Source: Rubripirellula obstinata (lineage in GTDB: Bacteria; Planctomycetota; Planctomycetia; Pirellulales; Pirellulaceae). Taken from it: DNA of 53,141 nt. The notes under the pieces were generated by a model. The model was not told the origin of the DNA. It searched no databases and worked only from the letters and a program-made list of their open reading frames with translations. The position numbers were made by a program, and so were the translations under genes. Shown piece by piece: positions 47,668-53,141 of this stretch. The stretch is from NCBI RefSeq assembly GCF_001642955.1, contig NZ_LWSK01000030.1, positions 1 through 53,141 on the forward strand. Reading direction: 5' to 3'. Each line of letters opens with the position of its first letter. Positions within the stretch are counted from its first letter, which is position 1.

Positions 47668-49008
47668 ATGACGCTTTTAGCTAACGAAACGCATTCATTC
47701 GAACCAAGCCTTTTGGGCGGCCTGCTGTCCGACGACACCTTTTGGCCTTCGCAACCGCAAAACGTTGGCGAAACGGGTCTAAGTGAATCGTTCATCGAAG
47801 CACTCGTGCTGAAAACAGTCCTGATTGCCGGAACCGTCAGTGGCCGATCGATCTCTGATCGCACCGGTTTGGCGTTTCGCGTGATCGAACCGTTGATGGA
47901 TGTCCTACGCACACGCAAATTGTTGTCGCATGTGCGTCCCGCCGCATTCAATGACTATTACTACTCATTGACCGAAGCCGGCCAGCAACGCGCCCAAACA
48001 CACATGCAAAACTGCAGCTACGTTGGCCCGGCACCCGTGCCTTTGGCCGACTACGTTTTGAGCGTCGAAGCACAAGCAGCGGGACTCGATCCCATCGACC
48101 GCGATCAACTGCAACAAGCACTGTCGCGAATATCTTACCAAGACGATTTGTTGGACCAATTGGGACCAGCGATCAACAGCAACACGGGCTTGTTCCTGTT
48201 CGGGCCTCCCGGAAACGGAAAAACAACGATCGCCCGCTGCCTGACTCAATGTCTGGGCCAAGAAATCTGGATTCCGCATGCGATCATGGATGACGGAAAC
48301 CTGATCAAACTTCAAGACGACGCCTTTCACCGTCCCGCACCGATTTCAGAAGCCGGATCGGATTCGTCCAGCGGCAATATCCTGAAGACCCAGGAATGGG
48401 ACAAGCGATGGCTTCGAATTCAACGTCCCACCGTGGTCGTTGGTGGTGAATTGGTAATGGAAAACCTAGAAGTTCGTCACGATCCACGATCCAATATCTG
48501 TGAAGCTCCGTTGCAAATGAAGAGCAATTGCGGATGCCTGTTGATCGATGACTTTGGAAGACAACGCATTGCACCCGAGGAATTGCTGAATCGTTGGATC
48601 GTGCCGCTTGAAAACAGTTGCGATTATCTGACGCTGCCAACGGGAAAGAAGATTCAAATTCCGTTTGAGCAATTGATCATCTTTTCGACCAACTTGGATC
48701 CCGACGAATTGGTCGATGAAGCCTTTCTTCTCCGCGTGCCTTACAAGATTTTTGTTGGCGATCCGACCGAAGACGAATTTCGTGCGTTGATGAACGAAGT
48801 AAGCGAAAAACTCGGATTCCCATCGACTCCCGAAGCTTCCGAACACCTCTTTCGCTACTACAAAGAAACCGAGCGCCCGCTGCGTCGTTGTCACCCGCGT
48901 GACTTGATGACGCAAGTCGCCAACTTCTGTCGCTATCGCAAGATGCCGATGACGGTTCGACCAGAGTACCTGGATCAAGCCTGCCGTAGTTACTTTAGCC
49001 AACTGTAG
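47668..49008 (+). CDS. Winged-helix AAA-family ATPase
   Basis: A 446-residue cytoplasmic protein. Residues about 40-115 look like a winged helix (EALVLKTVLIAGTVSGRSIS, then a second helix and YYYSLTEAGQQRA). The ATPase core starts near 150: Walker A GPPGNGKT at 179-186, Walker B CLLIDDFG with Asp294-Asp295, sensor 1 STNLD with Asn342, and a candidate arginine finger Arg356 in FLLRVPYK. Between Walker A and B lies a long insertion (205-285) with WLRIQRPTVVVGGELVMENL, which is not in ordinary AAA proteins. The C-terminal lid has RPLRRCHPRDLMTQVANFCR. No membrane segment, no protease domain. The next gene starts 11 bp after its stop, so the two are surely one transcript. The role is not known; ATP-driven remodelling controlled by the partner kinase is a reasonable guess. 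Confidence 0.82.
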   Translation: MTLLANETHSFEPSLLGGLLSDDTFWPSQPQNVGETGLSESFIEALVLKTVLIAGTVSGRSISDRTGLAFRVIEPLMDVLRTRKLLSHVRPAAFNDYYYSLTEAGQQRAQTHMQNCSYVGPAPVPLADYVLSVEAQAAGLDPIDRDQLQQALSRISYQDDLLDQLGPAINSNTGLFLFGPPGNGKTTIARCLTQCLGQEIWIPHAIMDDGNLIKLQDDAFHRPAPISEAGSDSSSGNILKTQEWDKRWLRIQRPTVVVGGELVMENLEVRHDPRSNICEAPLQMKSNCGCLLIDDFGRQRIAPEELLNRWIVPLENSCDYLTLPTGKKIQIPFEQLIIFSTNLDPDELVDEAFLLRVPYKIFVGDPTEDEFRALMNEVSEKLGFPSTPEASEHLFRYYKETERPLRRCHPRDLMTQVANFCRYRKMPMTVRPEYLDQACRSYFSQL

Positions 49009-49019
49009 AAACCACTTCG

Positions 49020-52000
49020 ATGACTACACTTCAAGCTCCGAAGATCCAAGCGGGATACGAACCGCTGCCTGGTTACCGTTTAGAAAAACGGATCGGCCAA
49101 GGTGGTTTTGGTGAAGTGTGGAGAGCCGGTTCGCCAGGTGGAATGAAGAAGGCAATCAAGTTTGTCTTCGGCAGCCATGACCAATCGCGTGCGACGCGAG
49201 AAATGCGATCGCTCGAACGCATTAAAGGTGTCCGACACCCTTTTCTGCTGACACTCGAACGATTCGAGATCATTGATGATCAATTGGTGATTGTGACGGA
49301 GCTTGCCGACGAATCGCTGGAAGATGTGCAGGCCCGTTATCGTAAAAACGGATCGTGCGGAATTCCACGCGAAAAGCTGCTGTCGTATTTGAATGACTCA
49401 GCCGATGCGCTGGACTATCTGCATGATTCCTACAAGCTTCAGCACCTGGACATCAAGCCTGGCAACCTGTTGATGGTGGGTGGGCACGTCAAAGTTGCCG
49501 ACTTTGGTTTGCTGAAAGATCTTCGTGACGTTGAATGCAGCGTTGTCGGTGGTTTGACGCCCGTTTACGCGCCGCCGGAACTTTTTGATGGTCGCCCCAG
49601 CATCCACAGCGATCAGTATTCGCTGGCAGTGATGTATCAAGAATTGCTGACCGGGACTCGTCCATTTAGCGGTCGTACGATTGCCCAATTGGCAAGCCAA
49701 CATGTTCACAGCCCGCCAAATTTAGAACCGCTGCCGCCCAGCGATCGACCAGTTTTGGCGAAGGCTTTTGAAAAGACTCCAGAGCGGCGTTTCCCGAGTT
49801 GCCGCGAGTTCGTTGAAGCACTTCGTGATGCACGTAAGCGTCCAGTTTCGGTCGCCAGTTCTACTGACACGCCAATCTTTGGCCAGCAGGAAGCAAAAGC
49901 CGACGTCGCCGACTTGCCGCTGCTTGCCGACGGCGGTGGGTTGCTGCCAGAAAAAGCTAAAACGGAGTCAGCAACCAAGCATGCACTCGTGATCGCCATT
50001 GGCGGAAGTGGTGCAGAATGTGTTCGCGAACTTCGCCGCCGGGTAGCGGACCCAAGAATGTCCAGCGGATTGAAACTGCACAGCGTGTTGATTGATACCG
50101 ACATGCGGACCATTCACTCGATGCGTTTGGCCGAAGCATCCGACCGCGTGCCCAAGTGCAATCTAATCCACACACCGTTGAAAACAGCTCACCAGTACCG
50201 CGAAAATGGAACCGAGAAACTGCGTTCGATTTCGCGTCGTTGGATCTACAACGTTCCTCGAAGCGGAGCGACCGAGGGTATGCGTCCCTTGGGACGACTT
50301 GCGCTAGTGGATCATGGCGAGATGGTGACCAAGAAACTGTCTGAATCGATCCACCAATTGATTGAAGAAGTCGGGCAAGAATCGGTTGACGTTTATGTGG
50401 TCGGTTCATTGGCGGGTGGAACATGCAGCGGAATGTACATCGACGTCGTGCATTTACTACGCGATCTGATGGACAAATCCGGTCTGGCCGACACGAAAAT
50501 TCTGTCTTTGTTGACTTCGGCACCGTTACTGGTTGATCAACGAAATCCAATTGCGGCGCACGACACGCAAGCAGCACTTGTGGAAATCGAACATTTTCTA
50601 AAAGCTGGCAACGGATACCCGGGCGACGAAGGCGCGGGGTGGCCCAGCGTTCCTGCTGCACGAACGCCGCTGCATGACATTTATCTTGTCGCAGGTGCGT
50701 CGAACAGCCGGTTTGGAATTTCGCCAGTCGATACGATCGTTGAATACTTGTGGGCAGACGTGAACGAGTGCGACGAACTTTTTGAACAAGCAAGAAGTCC
50801 CGCCAAGCAAGAAAAGGGAACGGTATCGAAGCTTGGATTCCGAAGCGTCGGCGTGGTTCCTTTGGGCGATTCGCATCGCTTAGAACAAGGATTACTTGCA
50901 CCGGCATTGGTTCGCGAAGTGATGATGGCGTGGATCGGCAATCCGGCCACGGCGTCAAACCGTGCGTCCTTTGTCGTGCAACGTTTGATGCGAAGAATTG
51001 GATTGTCGCCTGACGCGATTACGGCTCAAATCCAAAACTTTCTCACCGAAAAACAAATCACAACCGACGCTGCAGTTGAATCAAAAGGCAGCTCGCAGGA
51101 TTCCGACGCTGGCGTTGCCAAGCCCGATCCCGTCACGCTGCAAATCGAGGCTCTTGCCAACGGAGGTCGATTTGATTGGATGTGTGCGGGTTGGATTAAC
51201 AATCTGTATCGTGAAATTTCAGTTGGCCTTTCCGATCGCCGCGTCGATTTAGTGACCGCGGTTGAATCTCTTAAATTGATCAAAGACCAAGCAGCGAAAA
51301 TGAAAGCTCACGCTTTCGATTCTTTGACGGACTTACCAAACACATCTGGAAATTCGCGGCCGCAAAGCAAATCAGATCGTGATTTTGTTTGTCGAACCGT
51401 GCGTGCAGTGACTGCAGTTCAGTTTGATCACTTGTCACGCAGCATTAAGTTCCTGGAAGAAAGACTCGAACGCTTTTCGACAATCTTGGCGATTGCGATC
51501 AATGAATCAAAACAGAATTCAAGAGAAGAGAATCCCTGGGCTTCGATGCCTGATGAGATTAAGGCTTACCTGCCAGAGCTAAAAAATTGCCTGCACGATG
51601 CCGCTGTGAACTCCTATTTGGTTCGACCGCTGAACGACCAAAGTTCCAACGTTGACGCTCGATATTTGATCACCGAATTATCGCGTCAGGCAACAGATTT
51701 GGTCATCCCGGTTGTGCAGCAACACAACAACCTGTTGGTTGTTGAACTGGGGAAGGAAATGAAGCATGATTCTGTGCAAAGCGACGGTACAAAAGCGTTC
51801 AACACAGCCAAAATGGTGCAGCATTCGATCGATGCAACGCAAACGATGCCGGATTCTGGTCAGCGTTTAACGGACTCGCCGGTAACAATCGAAGAAGCAC
51901 TTGAACTGGCGCGTCCCGAACTGCTTTCGCTAGGCGGAATGCAGCGATTGGTTTTGGTCGTCAGCAATGAAATTGAACGAGGACGGATGGAGTCAGAGCT

Positions 52001-52178
52001 AAGAGCGATCTATGACGGAGCCGTCACCGTGGCTGTGATTCCGGGGGCAGCACCCAAGCTGGTTCATGAAGCTCAGCAAATTGAACTCAAAAATGTGCTG
52101 TCCAGACTCAGTGCACTCAATGGCGGAAACGAACACGTCACCGCGCGGCTATCCAGTCGTACCGACGTTGCTTGGTAG
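49020..52178 (+). CDS. Ser/Thr protein kinase fused to a tubulin/FtsZ-like domain
   Basis: A 1052-residue protein. Residues 18-275 are a Hanks-type kinase: glycine loop GQGGFGEV (26-33), Lys47, catalytic loop HLDIKPGNLL (142-151), DFG at 161-163 and APPE at 184-187. The catalytic loop has Leu before Asp (HLD rather than HRD), a non-RD kinase, so activation may not need loop phosphorylation. After a linker, residue 322 onward is a tubulin-like domain: ALVIAIGGSGAECVRELRRR begins the nucleotide fold and GSLAGGTCSGMYID at 462-475 matches the tubulin/FtsZ signature GGGTGSG with one Cys. The C-terminal 400 residues are helical and charged. No membrane segment. It lies 11 bp behind the AAA gene and ends 1 bp before the convergent gene. 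Such a fusion could couple phosphorylation to GTP-dependent assembly; polymerisation is not shown. Confidence 0.85.
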   Translation: MTTLQAPKIQAGYEPLPGYRLEKRIGQGGFGEVWRAGSPGGMKKAIKFVFGSHDQSRATREMRSLERIKGVRHPFLLTLERFEIIDDQLVIVTELADESLEDVQARYRKNGSCGIPREKLLSYLNDSADALDYLHDSYKLQHLDIKPGNLLMVGGHVKVADFGLLKDLRDVECSVVGGLTPVYAPPELFDGRPSIHSDQYSLAVMYQELLTGTRPFSGRTIAQLASQHVHSPPNLEPLPPSDRPVLAKAFEKTPERRFPSCREFVEALRDARKRPVSVASSTDTPIFGQQEAKADVADLPLLADGGGLLPEKAKTESATKHALVIAIGGSGAECVRELRRRVADPRMSSGLKLHSVLIDTDMRTIHSMRLAEASDRVPKCNLIHTPLKTAHQYRENGTEKLRSISRRWIYNVPRSGATEGMRPLGRLALVDHGEMVTKKLSESIHQLIEEVGQESVDVYVVGSLAGGTCSGMYIDVVHLLRDLMDKSGLADTKILSLLTSAPLLVDQRNPIAAHDTQAALVEIEHFLKAGNGYPGDEGAGWPSVPAARTPLHDIYLVAGASNSRFGISPVDTIVEYLWADVNECDELFEQARSPAKQEKGTVSKLGFRSVGVVPLGDSHRLEQGLLAPALVREVMMAWIGNPATASNRASFVVQRLMRRIGLSPDAITAQIQNFLTEKQITTDAAVESKGSSQDSDAGVAKPDPVTLQIEALANGGRFDWMCAGWINNLYREISVGLSDRRVDLVTAVESLKLIKDQAAKMKAHAFDSLTDLPNTSGNSRPQSKSDRDFVCRTVRAVTAVQFDHLSRSIKFLEERLERFSTILAIAINESKQNSREENPWASMPDEIKAYLPELKNCLHDAAVNSYLVRPLNDQSSNVDARYLITELSRQATDLVIPVVQQHNNLLVVELGKEMKHDSVQSDGTKAFNTAKMVQHSIDATQTMPDSGQRLTDSPVTIEEALELARPELLSLGGMQRLVLVVSNEIERGRMESELRAIYDGAVTVAVIPGAAPKLVHEAQQIELKNVLSRLSALNGGNEHVTARLSSRTDVAW

Positions 52179-52179
52179 T

Positions 52180-52884
52180 TTATGCCGCGTTTGCCACGGC
52201 TGTGATATTCACAATCTGACTAATCGCCAGCGTTATCCCGCGGATCGCTTCGGCGCGCAGTGCCGTTTTTCGCTCTGACCAAGCTCGATTGAGCATCAAT
52301 TCGATGCCGATGTAGGGTTGGTTCCGGAATTCCGATCGCATGGACTTGGTGATCGAATCGCTTGACCCGCGTCGTGGATAGTTGCGGCGAACGCGCAGCA
52401 TCGGTGCCGCATCGTACATTTCGTCGATCAAATCTAGGCAGAAATCGACTTCATCGTCATGCGACGGATCGTATGAAAGTCCAACGTCGGTGCGTCGTAT
52501 CTTGCCTGACTTGCTGCGAAGTCCAAATGTCTGAACCGACAAATGCACCACGTACGGTTGACGCGAAAGCTGATGCGAAATCGCGCTGCGGACTTTTTCG
52601 CGATACGGAAAATAGATCGTGTCCAACAACCGTTGCCGATCATCAGGTTTCCATTTTCGAGTCTGCTTTCCAAACAGGTCACGGTGGTGACTGGAAAGCC
52701 GAACATCGATCAGCGATGACGCATGTTTGTTTTGAATCAGCGGAACGCGAAGCAGACGCGATAATTCGCCAGCAACCTCTGAAGCCGGATCATGGCATAC
52801 AGCCGGGATTTCCAGGTCTTCACGAAAACTTAGTTCCGGCGGGATCGATTGCCCACCTTGTTCGCAACTAAGTAAAACGCTCAT
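52180..52884 (-). CDS. N-formylglutamate amidohydrolase-like protein, active site altered
   Basis: A 234-residue protein of the N-formylglutamate amidohydrolase family. Family landmarks are SCEQGGQSIPPEL (6-18), HDPASEVAGELSRLL (31-45), SSLIDVRLSSHHRDLF (56-71), the YFPYREKV helix (91-98), VVHLSVQTFG (112-121), RTDVGLSYDP (131-140), RVRRNYPRRGSSDS (164-177) and YIGIELMLNR (191-200). Active members have His in the first (..H-S/G-G) and in the HSF/HSM motif; both are Gln here (Gln9, Gln118), and the Glu of the late ELE-N motif is Met197. It may therefore lack the usual metal-dependent hydrolysis. ATG 52884 is preceded by AGGA at 5 bases; the ORF extends 37 codons upstream without support. It converges on the kinase-tubulin gene, 1 bp apart. 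Confidence 0.78.
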   Translation of the reverse strand: MSVLLSCEQGGQSIPPELSFREDLEIPAVCHDPASEVAGELSRLLRVPLIQNKHASSLIDVRLSSHHRDLFGKQTRKWKPDDRQRLLDTIYFPYREKVRSAISHQLSRQPYVVHLSVQTFGLRSKSGKIRRTDVGLSYDPSHDDEVDFCLDLIDEMYDAAPMLRVRRNYPRRGSSDSITKSMRSEFRNQPYIGIELMLNRAWSERKTALRAEAIRGITLAISQIVNITAVANAA

Positions 52885-52889
52885 GAAAA

Positions 52890-52893
52890 TCCT
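52890..52893 (-). promoter_or_regulatory. Ribosome binding site deciding the start at 52884
   Basis: AGGA lies five bases before the ATG, directly ahead of the first conserved family motif. It favours this start over the ORF's upstream Met at 52995. Confidence 0.6.
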
Positions 52894-52995
52894 GAAATCT
52901 AAAAACCACCCGGAATTGCCCCAAAGTCTAGAAGGCCTAAACGCCACGACACAACCTTGATTCCAGAATTGATAGCATTCGCAGTGCGGGCACAA

Positions 52996-53077
52996 AAAGT
53001 AGGCCGTAGCGAGCCCCAGCGAGTTACGGCAATTTGCGCACCGCCGTAACTCGCTATGGCTCGCTACGGCCTACTTT
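52996..53077. repeat. 35-bp palindrome (GTAGGCCGTAGCGAGCC family)
   Basis: Arms 52996-53030 and 53043-53077 pair at 33 of 35 positions around a 12-base loop. It lies upstream of the amidohydrolase-like gene. The outer GTAGGCC is shared with the palindromes at 38186 and 45893. Confidence 0.9.
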
Positions 53078-53115
53078 CAAGGTTCGCTAGTATTCCGCGT
53101 CACCTCAATTTTCGG

Positions 53116-53141
53116 GTAGCGGAACTCGCCAACGGCTTGTT
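53116..53141. repeat. Half palindrome cut by the window end
   Basis: GTAGCGGAACTCGCCAA at 53116-53132 matches the arm family at 41481-41547; the partner arm would lie beyond the window. Confidence 0.65.

Overview
The window most resembles a chromosomal segment of a planctomycete of the Pirellulaceae / Rhodopirellula type. The basis is two giant predicted surface proteins that carry the planctomycete N-terminal motif LExRxLLA together with GEVED, bacterial cadherin-like and dockerin type I domains, a moderate-to-high G+C content, weak Shine-Dalgarno sequences, and gaps between genes filled with dispersed palindromes. The genus is inferred from these features, not demonstrated.

Layout. (1) Positions 1-428 hold a tandem array of six 40-42 bp GC-rich units. 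(2) 429-1133 (-) is a spermidine-synthase-like methyltransferase-fold protein. (3) 1323-37723 (-), about 69% of the window, is two giant genes in tandem, 65 bp apart: first 20033-37723 (5896 aa), then 1323-19967 (6214 aa). They share domain order: LExRxLLA leader, N-terminal beta domains, a metzincin-protease-like domain that has lost its zinc ligands in both, PPC-like domains, parallel beta-helix, many copies of a small unnamed module, GEVED, cadherin-like repeats, dockerin and a tail. They look like products of an old duplication. (4) 38294-42880 holds a WYL regulator, an RDD membrane protein with a zinc ribbon, two unrecognised genes and an exported GIY-YIG domain protein. (5) 42951-47077 holds a D-2-hydroxyacid dehydrogenase, a pterin-carbinolamine dehydratase (PCD), a truncated UvrC/Cho-like nuclease that keeps the four Fe-S cysteines, and an FHA-EAL c-di-GMP phosphodiesterase. 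(6) 47668-52178 is a compact two-gene operon: a winged-helix AAA ATPase followed 11 bp later by a Ser/Thr kinase fused to a tubulin/FtsZ-like domain. Its neighbour, convergent and 1 bp away, is an N-formylglutamate-amidohydrolase-like protein whose metal-binding histidines are both glutamine.

The best candidate for an undescribed system is the AAA / kinase-tubulin operon. It joins an ATPase, a phosphorylation module and a GTPase-fold module in two adjacent genes, which suggests a signal-controlled assembly or remodelling machine. The second candidate is the giant surface-protein pair with pseudo-protease domains.

Almost every gene boundary outside the giant pair carries a long inverted repeat of one of several families. 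One 70 bp element occurs twice with a single difference, and in one place it sits inside the loop of a different palindrome. Some of these palindromes extend open reading frames artificially, so several starts are placed downstream of the longest possible ORF. No tRNA, rRNA, CRISPR array or insertion-sequence transposase is visible.
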